Below, one piece after another: positions 1-9,815 of a stretch of 64,000 nucleotides of DNA (position 1 is the stretch's first letter; every line of letters begins with the position of its first letter). The translations under genes were made by a program, and so were the position numbers. The notes beneath the pieces are model-generated. The model was not told the origin of the DNA and ran no database searches. It saw only the letters and a program-made list of their open reading frames with translations. Origin of the DNA: Aestuariivirga sp. (GTDB lineage: Bacteria; Pseudomonadota; Alphaproteobacteria; Rhizobiales; Aestuariivirgaceae); the NCBI RefSeq assembly GCF_020252405.1, contig NZ_JADCDA010000075.1:1-64000 (forward strand), written 5' to 3'.

Positions 1-142
1 CCCATCGCAACTCCGCCCCACAACCCCCAAATCTCAAACCCCGCTCAAACTCCCGCCGGAAAATGCCCAGGCGTCCGATCCGCCAAATCCTCCCGCCATT
101 CAGCCAAGCCAACCTAACCAGAACACGCGCCAGTGCACGCTT

Positions 143-231
143 CGATTCCACTGAACCGAAACCTGCACTGTCTCTTTGTTTGGTCGCATTTTCGACTGTC
201 AACCGGTATCCACTTGACCTGAAAATGCTTT
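143..231. repeat. Composite palindromic intergenic repeat (modules A+B)
   Basis: Module B runs from about 182 to 231 and has the arms GCATTTTC and GAAAATGC, with an inner GTCAA/TTGAC pair. A short module before it carries CGAAACCTGC followed by TCTCTTTG. The same two modules recur in the same order at 45071-45220, which makes this an interspersed family. It lies just downstream of the tRNA gene. I see no gene or other recognisable signal in bases 1-142. Confidence 0.75.
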
Positions 232-242
232 ATTGAACTTAT

Positions 243-317
243 TGGTGAGCCCGGCGGGGTACGATCCCGCGACCCTCTGATTAAAAGTCAGATGCTCTAC
301 CGCTGAGCTACGGGCCC
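243..317 (-). tRNA. tRNA-Lys (anticodon UUU)
   Basis: A complete cloverleaf reads on the minus strand. The 7-bp acceptor stem is GGGCCCG paired with CGGGCTC, with one G-U pair. The anticodon arm is TCTGA/TCAGA around the loop CTTTTAA, giving anticodon UUU. The T stem is GCGGG/CCCGC. Discriminator A and an encoded CCA end it. The T loop (ATCGTAC) departs slightly from the usual TTCRANY. It is transcribed divergently from glmU. Confidence 0.93.
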
Positions 318-351
318 ACAGCCGGGCGTAAAGCCTGGCGGATGGGCGCGG

Positions 352-380
352 AACATAGAGGGGGGTGGGGTGCCGGTCAA
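352..380 (-). promoter_or_regulatory. Sigma-70-type promoter of tRNA-Lys
   Basis: On the minus strand TTGACC (375-380) and TATGTT (352-357) are separated by exactly 17 bases. Transcription would begin roughly 28 bases before the mature tRNA 5' end, a normal tRNA leader length. Seen in sequence; function inferred. Confidence 0.6.
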
Positions 381-467
381 CTGATTTGCAAGCGGCCTTG
401 CTATCGCCCCGGGGCTCGCGGCATGCTACCGGAAACGCATGAGAATCTTCATTCGACCGGAACTGGA

Positions 468-1820
468 ATGATGGACATCGCGGTCATCGTCCTCGCCGCG
501 GGCAAGGGCACGCGGATGAAATCCAGCCTTCCCAAGGCGCTGCACCGGGCGGCGGGGCGGAGCCTGCTCGGTCATGTGCTCCATGCCGCCCGGGCATTGG
601 AGCCGCGCGAGGCCGTGGTCGTCGTGGGCCCGGATATGGAGGCCGTGTCACGCGAGGCGCAACGGGTTTTTCCGGATGCCCGGCGGGCGGTGCAGGTGGA
701 GAGGCTGGGGACCGGCCATGCGGTGTCCATGGCGCGGGACGCCCTTCGGGACTTTTCGGGCACTGTGCTTGTGCTCTACGGGGATGTTCCCTTGATCACC
801 GCGGAGAGCCTGCGGCAACTCGCCGGGCTTGCGGGTGCGGGCATGGCGGTGCTGGGGTTCGAGACGGCCAACCCAGAGGGTTATGGCCGCCTGCTGCAGG
901 ATGCCGCCGGCCATGTGGTGAAGATCCGCGAGGAGCTTGATGCCAGCCCGCGCGAACGCGCCATCCGGCTTTGCAATTCCGGGATCATCGCCATCGGCGC
1001 CGCGTTGCTCTGGTCGCTGTTGCCGAAGCTCCGCAACGCCAATGCCAAGGGCGAGTATTACCTCACCGACCTCGTGGAGCTTGCCGCCGCGGCGGGTGCG
1101 CCCTGCCGGCTTGCCACTTGCGCCGAGCGGGAGGTGGCTGGCGTCAACGACCGCGGGCAGCTTGCCGGAATCGAACGGACACTGCAGCAGGCCTATCGCC
1201 GCCGCCATATGCTCAACGGCGCAACGCTGGTGGCGCCGGAGACGGTGTTCTTCTCGGCGGACACGGCGATCGGGCAGGATGTGGTGATCGAGCCCAATGT
1301 GGTGTTCGGACCGGGGGTCGAGATCGGCAACGGCGTCGAGATCCTTGCCTTTTCCCATATCGAGGGCGCGCGGGTTGCCGCGGGCGCCCGCATCGGCCCT
1401 TATGCACGGCTGCGCCCTGGCGCCGACATCGGCGAAGGGGCCCATATCGGCAATTTCGTCGAGGTGAAGAAGGCGGTGATCGGCAGGGGCGTCAAGGCCA
1501 ATCACCTGACCTATATCGGCGATGCGCGGGTGGGGGCGAAGACCAATATCGGTGCTGGAACCATCACCTGCAATTACGATGGCCACGGGAAGCACCTCAC
1601 GGACATCGGCGAGAATGTTTTCGTCGGCTCCAACACGGCGCTCGTCGCGCCGGTCAGCGTCGGGGACGGCGCAACGATCGCGGCGGGCAGCGTGATCACC
1701 CGTGACGTTCCCGCCGACGCTTTGGCGATGACGCGCGCGGCGCTGGACCTTCGCGAAGGCTGGGCCAGGCGCTATCGCGAAATGAAGGCGGCCCGCAAGG
1801 CCGCGCGCAACAACACGTAG
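468..1820 (+). CDS. glmU: Bifunctional GlmU: GlcN-1-P acetyltransferase / GlcNAc-1-P uridyltransferase
   Basis: GlmU makes UDP-GlcNAc for peptidoglycan and lipid A in the cytoplasm by acetylating glucosamine-1-phosphate and then transferring UMP. The N-terminal pyrophosphorylase signature LAAGKGTRM followed by LPK is at residues 9-23, and YGDVPLI follows near 105. From about residue 250 a left-handed beta-helix of hexapeptide repeats carries the acetyltransferase motif NHLTYIGD. The 450-residue length matches the family. The frame is open upstream to 342, but that 42-residue extension is unlike GlmU, so the ATG at 468 (or the adjacent one at 471) is preferred. glmS follows after 12 bases, consistent with an operon. 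Confidence 0.96.
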   Translation: MMDIAVIVLAAGKGTRMKSSLPKALHRAAGRSLLGHVLHAARALEPREAVVVVGPDMEAVSREAQRVFPDARRAVQVERLGTGHAVSMARDALRDFSGTVLVLYGDVPLITAESLRQLAGLAGAGMAVLGFETANPEGYGRLLQDAAGHVVKIREELDASPRERAIRLCNSGIIAIGAALLWSLLPKLRNANAKGEYYLTDLVELAAAAGAPCRLATCAEREVAGVNDRGQLAGIERTLQQAYRRRHMLNGATLVAPETVFFSADTAIGQDVVIEPNVVFGPGVEIGNGVEILAFSHIEGARVAAGARIGPYARLRPGADIGEGAHIGNFVEVKKAVIGRGVKANHLTYIGDARVGAKTNIGAGTITCNYDGHGKHLTDIGENVFVGSNTALVAPVSVGDGATIAAGSVITRDVPADALAMTRAALDLREGWARRYREMKAARKAARNNT

Positions 1821-1832
1821 GACTTCGAAGTC

Positions 1833-3659
1833 ATGTGCGGCATCGTCGGCATTCTCGGCAAGGAACCCGTGGCGGACAATATCGTCGAGGCTCTGCGGCG
1901 GCTCGAATACCGCGGTTATGACTCGGCGGGCGTCGCGACCCTGACGCCTCGCGGCATCGAACGGCGCCGCGCCGTGGGCAAGCTGAAAAATCTCGCCAGC
2001 CTGCTGGCCCGCGAACCGCTGGAGGGCGCCTCCGGCATCGGGCACACCCGCTGGGCGACGCATGGCGGTGTCACCGAGACCAATGCCCACCCGCACGCGG
2101 TGGGCGATGTGGTGGTGGTGCACAATGGCATCATCGAGAATTTCCGCCCCCTCAAGGAAGAGCTGACCGCCGATGGTTCGGTGTTCACCACCCAGACCGA
2201 CACGGAAGTCGTTGCCCAGCTGCTGGCGCGGGAACTGAAGCGGGGCAAGGCGCCGCGCGAGGCGGTGAGGGCGGTGCTCGCGCGCCTGCAGGGCGCCTTT
2301 GCGCTCGCCATGCTGTTCAGGGGCGAGAACGACCTGATGATCGCCGCCCGCAACGGACCGCCGCTGGCCATCGGCCATGGCGAGGGCGAGATGTTCGTGG
2401 GCAGCGACGCCATTGCGTTGTCCCCCTTCACCAGCCGCATCACCTATCTCGAGGATGGCGACTGGGCGGTGCTGACGCACAATGCGGTCGAGATCTGCGA
2501 TGCGCATGGCAATGCGGTGAAGCGGCCGATGAGCTTCAGCCAGGCCTCCGCCATGCTGGTGGACAAGGGCAACCACCGCCACTTCATGGCCAAGGAGATC
2601 GAGGAGCAGCCGGAGGTCATCGGCCATACGCTGGCCGAATACGTCGATTTCGCCGAGCGCACCGTGCGCGTTCCCGATAAGCTTCCCTTCGATTTCGCGG
2701 CCCTGGACCGGATCACCATCACGGCCTGCGGCACGGCATCCTATGCGGGCCTTGCGGCGAAATACTGGTTCGAGCGCATCGCGCGGCTGCCGACCGAAGT
2801 CGATATCGCCTCCGAGTTCCGTTACCGCGAGGCGCCGCTGCCGAGAAACGGCCTGGCCATCGTCGTGTCGCAGTCGGGCGAGACGGCGGATACGCTCGCG
2901 GCGCTGCGCTATTGCCAGCAGCAGGGTCAGCACACGCTGGCCATTGTCAATGTGCCGGAGTCGACCATTGCGCGCGAAAGCGGGATGGTGTTCCGCACCT
3001 GTGCCGGCCCCGAAATCGGCGTGGCCTCCACCAAGGCCTTCACCTGTCAGCTGACCGCTCTGGCCTGCCTTGCCATCCTCGCGGGCAAGATGCGCGGAAC
3101 GCTCAGCCCCGGGCAGGAGAAGGAACTGGTCGGGGCGCTGATCATGGCCCCGCGGCAGATGACGGAGATCCTCAAGGACGAGAGGCATATTGCGGACATC
3201 GCCCGCGAGATCGCCCATGCGCGCGACGTGCTGTTCCTCGGCCGCGGGCTCAATTATCCAATCGCGCTCGAAGGCGCGCTGAAGCTGAAGGAGCTTTCCT
3301 ACATTCATGCCGAGGGCTATGCGGCGGGTGAGCTGAAGCACGGGCCGATCGCGCTGATTGACGAGAACGTGCCGGTGATCGTCATCGCGCCGCATGACGG
3401 ACTTTACGGCAAGACGGTCTCCAACATGGAGGAGGTTGCGGCGCGCGGCGGCAAGATCGTGCTGCTGACGGATGACCGCGGCATGAAGGACAACGAACAC
3501 AAGGGCTTCCGAACCATCCGCGTGCCCAGGGCAAACCCCTTCGTCAGCCCGCTGCTCTATGCGGTTCCGGTGCAGCTCCTTGCCTATCACGCGGCGGTGT
3601 TCATCGGCACCGACGTGGACCAGCCGCGAAACCTCGCGAAGTCCGTCACCGTCGAGTGA
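1833..3659 (+). CDS. glmS: Glutamine--fructose-6-phosphate aminotransferase (isomerizing)
   Basis: GlmS converts fructose-6-phosphate and glutamine to glucosamine-6-phosphate, the first committed step of hexosamine synthesis. It starts MCGIVG, placing the N-terminal nucleophile Cys right after the initiator Met. The class II glutaminase motif HTRWATHG follows. Two SIS domains come next, with SQSGETADT, and near the end HAEGYAAGELKHGP. The 608-residue length is typical. It lies 12 bases after glmU, so successive steps of one pathway are coupled. It converges on the RND pump gene with only 18 bases between stop codons. I see no glmS ribozyme upstream. Confidence 0.97.
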   Translation: MCGIVGILGKEPVADNIVEALRRLEYRGYDSAGVATLTPRGIERRRAVGKLKNLASLLAREPLEGASGIGHTRWATHGGVTETNAHPHAVGDVVVVHNGIIENFRPLKEELTADGSVFTTQTDTEVVAQLLARELKRGKAPREAVRAVLARLQGAFALAMLFRGENDLMIAARNGPPLAIGHGEGEMFVGSDAIALSPFTSRITYLEDGDWAVLTHNAVEICDAHGNAVKRPMSFSQASAMLVDKGNHRHFMAKEIEEQPEVIGHTLAEYVDFAERTVRVPDKLPFDFAALDRITITACGTASYAGLAAKYWFERIARLPTEVDIASEFRYREAPLPRNGLAIVVSQSGETADTLAALRYCQQQGQHTLAIVNVPESTIARESGMVFRTCAGPEIGVASTKAFTCQLTALACLAILAGKMRGTLSPGQEKELVGALIMAPRQMTEILKDERHIADIAREIAHARDVLFLGRGLNYPIALEGALKLKELSYIHAEGYAAGELKHGPIALIDENVPVIVIAPHDGLYGKTVSNMEEVAARGGKIVLLTDDRGMKDNEHKGFRTIRVPRANPFVSPLLYAVPVQLLAYHAAVFIGTDVDQPRNLAKSVTVE

Positions 3660-3677
3660 CGGCCTGCGGGGCGGCGG

Positions 3678-6600
3678 TCAGGCTGCGGGCGCCTCCGGCT
3701 TGTGGTTCTCCGCCTTTTCCCCGCCGCCCGCACCGTGCACCTTCTCGCGGCCCCACTGGAAGATGACGTAGAGCAGCGGAATGAGGAAGATGCCGAGCAC
3801 CGCTGCGGCCACCATGCCGCCGAAGACGGTGGTGCCCACGCCGCGGCGGCTGAGCATGCCCGCACCTTCGGCGAAAACCAGCGGGATCAGGCCGGCGATG
3901 AAGGCGAAGCTCGTCATCATCACGGCGCGGAAGCGCTCCCTGGCGCCGGTGGTGGCGGCGTCCATGATGCTCTTGCCCTTCCGCCGGGCCTCCATGGCGA
4001 ACTCGACGATGAGGATGCCGTTCTTGGCGGCGAGTGCGATCAGCACCACGAGGCCGATCTGGGCATAGAGATTGTTGGAGAGACCCGAGACCTTGAGCGC
4101 CAGCAGCGAGCCCATGACGCCTGCCGACACGGAGAGCAGGACCGAGATGGGGATCGACCAGCTTTCATAAAGTCCGACGAGGAAGAGATAGGCGAAGAGC
4201 ACGGCGAGGCCGAGGATCATCGTCGTCTTGCCGCTCGCCTCCTTCTCCTGCAGCGCGGTTCCGGTCCACTCATAGCCGAAGCCCTTGGGGAGCGAGGCCG
4301 CGGCGACCTGTTCCATGGCGGCGATGGCCTGGCCGGAGCTGAAGCCGGCGGCGGGGCTGCCGTTGATCGTGGCGCTGCGGACATTGTTGAAGCGGGTGAT
4401 CGACTGCGGGGCGAGGATCAGGCGCGCCTCCGCGAAGGAGCGGACCGAGACCATCTCGCCCTTCTTGTTGCGCACCGAGATGCGGTAGATGTCATCGACC
4501 TTGGCGCGGTCCACCGCCTCACCCTGCACGGTGACCTGCCAGGTGCGGCCAAAGAGGTTGAAGTCGTTGACGTAGGACCCGCCCAGCACCGCCTGCAGCG
4601 TGGCGAAGACGTCGGACAGGTCGATACCCAGCGTCTGCACCTTGTCCCGGTCGATGTCGAGGAAGAGCTGCGGCGTGTTGGCGGCGAAGGTGGTGAAGAC
4701 GCGGCCCAGCTGCGGGTTCTGGTTCGCCGCGAAAACGAGGCCGCGCGCCACGGCCGCCAGATCGCGCGGGGGGGAGCCGGCGAAATCCTGAAGCTGGAAT
4801 TCGAAACCCGAGCCGGTGCCGAGCCCGATGATCGGCGGCAGATTGTAAAATATGACGTTGGCCTGCTTGATCGCCTGACCCCTGGCCATCAGCCTGCCGA
4901 TGATGGCGTTGACGTTGAGCGAGGGCTCGGTGCGCTGGGCGAAGGGATCGAGCGTCAGCACGAGCAGCGCGGAGTTGGACTTCACCTGGCCGTCGAGCAT
5001 GGAGTAGCCCACGACGGTCATGACGCCGGCCACACCCGGCTCCTGGCCGGCCATGTCGGAGACCTGCTTGGCCACCGCGTCGGTGACATTGACGGAAGAG
5101 CCCTCGGGCAGCACCACTTCACCGAAGATGGCGCCCTGGTCCTCGGCGGGCAGGAAGCCCGAGGGCGTGACCTTGAACAGCCAGCCCGTCACCGGGAAAA
5201 TGACGGCGAGCGCGATGAGGCCGATGACCGCCATCCGGACAAGACGCCTGACCACGGCCGCATAGCCATCGCGCGCCATGTTGATGCCGCCAAGGATATG
5301 CCCCATGGGGAAGCGCTTGGGGCCATGGCTGTTCTTCAGCAGCACGCCGCACAGCGCGGGCGACAGGGTGAGCGCATTGAGCGCCGAGATCATCATCGAC
5401 ACGGTGACGACCACCGCGAACTGCTTGAACAGCTGGCCCGAGATGCCGGGGATAAAGGCGACCGGCACGAAGACCGACATGAGGACCAGCGTGATGGCGA
5501 GGATGGGTGCGGTGATCTCGCCCATCGCCCGGCGGGCGGCTTCCTTCGGCGAGAGGCCGGGGTCCTCCTCCATCTTGGCCTCGACGGCCTCGACCACCAC
5601 GATGGCGTCATCCACCACGATGCCGATGGCCAGAACGAGGGCCAGCAGCGACACGGTGTTGGCGGAGAAGCCCAGCGCCATCATGACGGCGAAGGTTCCG
5701 ATCAGCGACACAGGCACGGCGATCAGCGGAATGATGGTGGCGCGGACGGACCCCAGGAACAGGAACACCACGATAACCACCAGCACGAAGGCCTCGAGCA
5801 GGGTCTTCACCACCTCGTGGATGCTTTCCTCCACGAATTTGGTGGTGTCATAGGTGACCTTGTAGCTCATGCCTTCGGGAAAACTGGCCTTGGCCTCTTC
5901 GAGGATCCTGTCGACGGCTTCGGCACTGGCAAGGGCGTTGCCGCCGGGTGCCTGGTAAATGCCAATGACGGCGGCGGGAAGACCGTCCTGCCGGCCCAGC
6001 GTTTCCATCAGGCGGGCGCCGAGCTCGACGCGGGCCACGTCCTTGAGGCGCACGAAAGAGCCGCCCTCGGTGGCGCGGATGACGACATTGCCGAATTCCT
6101 CCGGCGTGGTCAGGCGGCCCTGGGCCTGGATCGACAGCTGGAAGGCCTGGTCGGGCAGCGAGGGGGCCGAGCCGATGCGGCCGATGGCGGCCTGCACGTT
6201 CTGCTTCTTGAGCGCGTTGACGATGTCGGTCGGTACCATCTCATAATCGGTGAGCCGCTGCGGATCGACCCAGATGCGCATGGAATAGTCGGTGGGGGTC
6301 AAAAGGCTCACGTCTCCCACGCCGCGCACCCGCTTCAGCCGGTCGAGCAGGTTGATGGTGACATAGTTGGACAGGAACAGCTGGTCCTGCCTGGGGTCGG
6401 TTGAGGTGAAGGCCACCATCTGCAGGATGGCGGAGGATTTCTTCATCACGCTCACGCCCTGGGCGCGGACCTCCTGCGGCAGCTGGGCCTCGGCGAGCTT
6501 CACGCGGTTCTGGACGTTGACGGTGTTGAGGTCCGGATCGGTGCCCACGGCGAAGGTGATGGTGAGGGTATAGCTGCCGTCATTGCCGCTCGTCGATTTC

Positions 6601-6845
6601 ATGTAGAGCATGTTGTCGACGCCGACGACGCGGGACTCGATGGGCTGGCCCACGGTGCTTTCGACCACCTCCGCTCCGGCACCCGCATAGCTCGCGGTGA
6701 CCTGCACCTGCGGCGGCACGATGTCCGGGAACTGGGCAATCGGAATCTGCGTCATCGCCACGAAGCCGGCGATGGTGATGACGAGCGAGATGACGACCGC
6801 GAGACGGGGGCGGTCGATGAAAATCGAGGAGAACATGCCGCTCAA
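3678..6845 (-). CDS. RND-family multidrug efflux permease (HAE1, AcrB/MexB-like)
   Basis: This inner-membrane proton/drug antiporter has 1055 residues, the usual size for hydrophobe/amphiphile RND pumps. An N-terminal membrane segment ([16 protein letters not shown]) is followed by the large periplasmic porter loops. The TM4 proton-relay pair is visible in [12 protein letters not shown] and the TM10 lysine in [12 protein letters not shown]. Its start overlaps the end of the upstream adaptor gene by 4 bases, so the two are translationally coupled. No outer-membrane channel gene and no TetR regulator lie next to it, so it probably uses a TolC-like channel encoded elsewhere. The substrate cannot be predicted. 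Confidence 0.93.
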   Translation of the reverse strand: MSGMFSSIFIDRPRLAVVISLVITIAGFVAMTQIPIAQFPDIVPPQVQVTASYAGAGAEVVESTVGQPIESRVVGVDNMLYMKSTSGNDGSYTLTITFAVGTDPDLNTVNVQNRVKLAEAQLPQEVRAQGVSVMKKSSAILQMVAFTSTDPRQDQLFLSNYVTINLLDRLKRVRGVGDVSLLTPTDYSMRIWVDPQRLTDYEMVPTDIVNALKKQNVQAAIGRIGSAPSLPDQAFQLSIQAQGRLTTPEEFGNVVIRATEGGSFVRLKDVARVELGARLMETLGRQDGLPAAVIGIYQAPGGNALASAEAVDRILEEAKASFPEGMSYKVTYDTTKFVEESIHEVVKTLLEAFVLVVIVVFLFLGSVRATIIPLIAVPVSLIGTFAVMMALGFSANTVSLLALVLAIGIVVDDAIVVVEAVEAKMEEDPGLSPKEAARRAMGEITAPILAITLVLMSVFVPVAFIPGISGQLFKQFAVVVTVSMMISALNALTLSPALCGVLLKNSHGPKRFPMGHILGGINMARDGYAAVVRRLVRMAVIGLIALAVIFPVTGWLFKVTPSGFLPAEDQGAIFGEVVLPEGSSVNVTDAVAKQVSDMAGQEPGVAGVMTVVGYSMLDGQVKSNSALLVLTLDPFAQRTEPSLNVNAIIGRLMARGQAIKQANVIFYNLPPIIGLGTGSGFEFQLQDFAGSPPRDLAAVARGLVFAANQNPQLGRVFTTFAANTPQLFLDIDRDKVQTLGIDLSDVFATLQAVLGGSYVNDFNLFGRTWQVTVQGEAVDRAKVDDIYRISVRNKKGEMVSVRSFAEARLILAPQSITRFNNVRSATINGSPAAGFSSGQAIAAMEQVAAASLPKGFGYEWTGTALQEKEASGKTTMILGLAVLFAYLFLVGLYESWSIPISVLLSVSAGVMGSLLALKVSGLSNNLYAQIGLVVLIALAAKNGILIVEFAMEARRKGKSIMDAATTGARERFRAVMMTSFAFIAGLIPLVFAEGAGMLSRRGVGTTVFGGMVAAAVLGIFLIPLLYVIFQWGREKVHGAGGGEKAENHKPEAPAA

Positions 6846-7978
6846 GCCTCCGGCTTGACTTCGGTTGCGTCCACGGCCTGGCCGGGTTTGACCTTCTGCA
6901 CGCCTTCGGTGACCACGAGGTCGCCCGCCGAAAGCCCCTTCGCGATGGCAATGAAGGAATTGTCCTGGCGCAGGAGCTCGACGCGGCGCACCTCGATTTT
7001 CTTATCGGAATTCACGATCAGCACGAAGGGGCCGGACTGGTCGATCTGGACGGCGTTGACGGGAACCACCAGCGTCGGCGCGGCGGATGAGGACTCGACC
7101 ACCGCGGTGACCAGCTGGCCATCGACCAGCAGGCCCTGCGGGTTGGGGAAGGTGGCGCGGACGTTGACGGCGTCCGTTCCGGTGTTGACCCCGACGTCGA
7201 GGAAGTCCACCTTGCCGGGATACTGGTAGCGCCTGCCCTTGCCGATCTCGACATAGACGGTGTGATCGCGCAGTCCGGCATCATCCCCCATCTTCTCGCG
7301 CACCGCCAGCATGTCGCGCTGGCTGACGGGGAAGGTGACGCCGATCGGGTCCTGCTGGACGATGGTGGCCAGCGTGCCGCTCTGCGGGCTGACAAAGCTG
7401 CCCACCGACAGCAGGGACTTGCCGATGCGGCCGTCGATGGGGGCATGGATCTCCGTGTAGGAGAGCTGAAGCTTGGCCTGGTCCAGTTCGGCCATCAGCT
7501 TGTCATACTGCCCCTTGGCCTCGTTGCGCGCGGTGCGGGCGTCATCCAGCTTGGTCTGGGCGGAGGCTTCCTTGTTGACCAGCGTGGTCTGGCGGGTGAG
7601 CTCGATCTCGGTGCGGTCAAGGCGGGCCCTGGCCACGGCCACGGCGGCCTCGGCGGCGGCGACCCTGGCCTGATAGGGCGCCTGCTCGATTACAAAGAGC
7701 AGGTCACCCGCCTTGACCGCCGCACCTTCGGTGAAGTTCTGCTTGTCCAGATAGCCTTCGATCCGCGCGCGCAGATCCACCTTGTGGAGCGCCTCGACAC
7801 GGGCGGAGAAGCTGACCGCGGGACGCAGGTCCCTGGCCTCGACCTTGACCACGGTGACGGCGGGGATGGGGGCAGGGGCGGCGGCCTGCTGCTGCTTCGC
7901 GCCATCGTCGCAGGCCGTGAGCAGGCCCGATGCAAGGAGTGCAACCGCAAGTGCCGCACCGCGTGCCTGGAATGCCAT
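6842..7978 (-). CDS. RND efflux periplasmic adaptor (membrane fusion protein), lipoprotein
   Basis: This is the periplasmic adaptor that links the RND permease to an outer-membrane channel. It has 378 residues. A signal peptide ends in the lipobox LLTAC, so the mature protein is probably anchored by a lipidated Cys23. It shows the barrel-sandwich and lipoyl-like halves ([11 protein letters not shown] and later [13 protein letters not shown]) flanking a helical hairpin rich in Ala, Glu and Lys. A beta-barrel region follows. It is the first gene of a two-gene operon with the permease. It is AcrA/MexA-like. Confidence 0.92.
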   Translation of the reverse strand: MAFQARGAALAVALLASGLLTACDDGAKQQQAAAPAPIPAVTVVKVEARDLRPAVSFSARVEALHKVDLRARIEGYLDKQNFTEGAAVKAGDLLFVIEQAPYQARVAAAEAAVAVARARLDRTEIELTRQTTLVNKEASAQTKLDDARTARNEAKGQYDKLMAELDQAKLQLSYTEIHAPIDGRIGKSLLSVGSFVSPQSGTLATIVQQDPIGVTFPVSQRDMLAVREKMGDDAGLRDHTVYVEIGKGRRYQYPGKVDFLDVGVNTGTDAVNVRATFPNPQGLLVDGQLVTAVVESSSAAPTLVVPVNAVQIDQSGPFVLIVNSDKKIEVRRVELLRQDNSFIAIAKGLSAGDLVVTEGVQKVKPGQAVDATEVKPEA

Positions 7979-8076
7979 GTCGTCCTCCGTCCAGAAAACC
8001 TTGTGCTAGGCATAAGGCAGCCCACGGGCGAAAGGAAGCGGGGTCCGGCTTTCTCCGCTATGATGGCCGCCGGGCC

Positions 8077-8415
8077 TCAGTGGTGCTGAATGTCCCGCGG
8101 CCGGTAGCTCTTTCGGCGGCTGTCATAGCCTTCGAAATACTCGCGCACCTGAGGGTGGCGGACCGGTTCCCCAGTGTCATCGACGAGCAAGTTCTGTTCG
8201 GAGACATAAGCCACGTATTCCGTCTCGTCGTTCTCGGCGAGCAGGTGATAGAAGGGCTGGTCCTTGCGGGGGCGGATTTCCTCCGGAATCGCGTTCCACC
8301 ACTCCTCCGTGTTGTTGAACACGGGGTCGACGTCAAAGATGACGCCACGGAACGGGAACAGCCGGTGGCGCACAACCTGTCCAATCCCGAATTTAGCGGT
8401 CGAAGCGTTGCCCAT
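8077..8415 (-). CDS. hspQ: Heat shock protein HspQ
   Basis: HspQ (YccV) is a small hemimethylated-DNA-binding-like protein; in enterobacteria it is reported as a specificity factor for Lon-type proteolysis and to affect DnaA stability. The 112-residue product contains AKFGIGQVVRHRLFPFRGVIFDVDP near the start, and later FYHLLAEN and YVSEQNLL, which are characteristic. The frame is open 19 codons further upstream. The ATG at 8415 is preferred because the next residues (GNASTAKFGIGQ) align with the family start. Confidence 0.9.
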   Translation of the reverse strand: MGNASTAKFGIGQVVRHRLFPFRGVIFDVDPVFNNTEEWWNAIPEEIRPRKDQPFYHLLAENDETEYVAYVSEQNLLVDDTGEPVRHPQVREYFEGYDSRRKSYRPRDIQHH

Positions 8416-8500
8416 GACGATTGCTTGCCAAGGATAGAGGCGGAAGGCAAGAGGCCGTGCGGGGCAGGCCAAATGGCTGCTTCAAGCGCCCGCGCGGCGG

Positions 8501-9712
8501 CTAGATGGCCAGATCCGCGGCGCCGGACTGCGCCGGGCGCATGGTGCGCGGCAGGTTGGGTGAGTGCGCGAGGCCATACTGCATCGCCGCGCGGCGCAAG
8601 GGTCCGAATTGCGCGAGCAGCGACAATCCCATCGCACGGCCCGTTTCAAGCGCCATGAAGCCCGAGAGCAGCGAGCGGTTCATCAGGTCGATCGCCTGCT
8701 GGCGCGGCTGCACGTCGCGCCGGCGCCGCGCATCATAGTCCGCCATGATCGAGGGCGCTCCCGGATCGTCCTCGCCCTCCATCAGATCGGCGGCCTGGGC
8801 GGCATCGCGCAGTGACATGTTGAGGCCCTGGGCGCCGATGGGCGGCACCACATGCGCGGCCTCGCCCACGAGGATGATGCGGTTGCGGGCGAAGTCTCTC
8901 GCCACCAGACCGTGCATGGGGAAAAGGCGGCGCGGCCCGATGTTCGACACGCGTCCGAGCTCGCCATGGGCGCCGATCTGGATCTCCGCCGCGATTTCGC
9001 CGTCGGTGAGCGCCATGAGCCCGGCGGCGCGCGCCGGTCGTTCCATCCAGACGAGTGCTGAACGGTTGCCGGGCATTGGCACGGTGGTGAAGGGGCCGGC
9101 CTTCCTGTGGTGTTCGGTCGAGATGCCGTCATGCGGGCCAGAATGTTCGAAGCTCGTCACCAGCGCCGACTGGTCGTAGCTCCACCGGTTGGCGCGGATG
9201 CCGGCTGCATCGCGCAACAGCGAATTGCGGCCGTCGGCGGCCAGCGCCACGCGCGCGGTGAGGCGCTCGCCGCCGGTGGTGGTGACGGAGACGGAATCGG
9301 CGGCGGTGTGGACGGACGCCGCATCGGCACCGGTGAAGGTGACGCCCAGCGTCTGCGCACGGGCGAAGAGGACGGGGATGAGGATGCCGAGCGGGAAGTT
9401 CCAGCCGAAGGCCTCCTCGCCCAGCTCCGCCGGGTCGAAGGTGATGGTGGGGGCCTTGAACAGGGAGCCCGTGTCATCGACAAGGCGCAGCTTGCGCAAG
9501 GGTTGGGTTGCCTCCTTCAGCTGGCCGGGCCAGAGGCCGAGATGCATGAGGAGGCGGATCGAAGGCTGCATCAGCGCCACGGTGCGTGGGTCAGTCGTGT
9601 CGGCCTGATCTTTCGCCACCAGCGCCACGCGGCGGCCGTCCAGCGCGAGAAGGCAGGCGGCGGAAAGCCCGGCGGGGCCGGCCCCGGTCACGATCACATC
9701 GAATTCGCTCAT
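8501..9712 (-). CDS. FAD-dependent monooxygenase, UbiH/UbiF/COQ6 family
   Basis: This flavoprotein aromatic hydroxylase probably acts in ubiquinone ring hydroxylation at the membrane. The dinucleotide-binding motif VTGAGPAGLSAA is at residues 8-19. The second FAD signature GEAAHVVPPIGAQGLN is near residue 280. The 403-residue length fits UbiH-type enzymes. Which ring position (UbiH, UbiF, UbiI or the alphaproteobacterial UbiL/UbiM) cannot be decided by eye. It shares the minus strand with hspQ and the GST but is separated from them by gaps and a hairpin. Confidence 0.85.
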   Translation of the reverse strand: MSEFDVIVTGAGPAGLSAACLLALDGRRVALVAKDQADTTDPRTVALMQPSIRLLMHLGLWPGQLKEATQPLRKLRLVDDTGSLFKAPTITFDPAELGEEAFGWNFPLGILIPVLFARAQTLGVTFTGADAASVHTAADSVSVTTTGGERLTARVALAADGRNSLLRDAAGIRANRWSYDQSALVTSFEHSGPHDGISTEHHRKAGPFTTVPMPGNRSALVWMERPARAAGLMALTDGEIAAEIQIGAHGELGRVSNIGPRRLFPMHGLVARDFARNRIILVGEAAHVVPPIGAQGLNMSLRDAAQAADLMEGEDDPGAPSIMADYDARRRRDVQPRQQAIDLMNRSLLSGFMALETGRAMGLSLLAQFGPLRRAAMQYGLAHSPNLPRTMRPAQSGAADLAI

Positions 9713-9768
9713 GGCGCGAAAATGGGCTTCTCAAGCGACGGGCGCAAGGGCGCTGGCGCCGCAGCTGG

Positions 9769-9808
9769 CGCATGATCCGTTCAGGCGGAATCGCCTGAAC
9801 GTTAAAGA
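9769..9808. repeat. Palindromic intergenic repeat with 10-bp hairpin
   Basis: CGTTCAGGCG (9778-9787) and CGCCTGAACG (9792-9801) form a perfect 10-bp inverted repeat with a 4-base loop, flanked by GCATGATC. The GCATGATC flank also bounds the repeats at 10473-10580, so this is probably a relative of that family. It sits 3' of the GST gene and could also end its transcript, although no T-run follows. Confidence 0.6.
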
Positions 9809-9815
9809 ACATCCG

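Noticed and set aside
342..467. N-terminal extension of GlmU
   Set aside because: 42 extra residues are Gly/Arg/Cys-rich, unlike GlmU, and would overlap the predicted tRNA promoter.
648..3590. 980-residue antisense frame opposite glmU-glmS
   Set aside because: It is the mirror of highly GC-biased real genes. Composition is His/Arg/Gly-rich without domains, and the sense genes are unmistakable.
3660..3677. Bidirectional terminator between glmS and the RND permease
   Set aside because: Only 18 bases between stop codons, with no clear hairpin.
3702..6404. 900-residue frame opposite the RND permease
   Set aside because: His/Gly/Asp-rich low-complexity antisense artefact; the sense strand codes for a complete pump.
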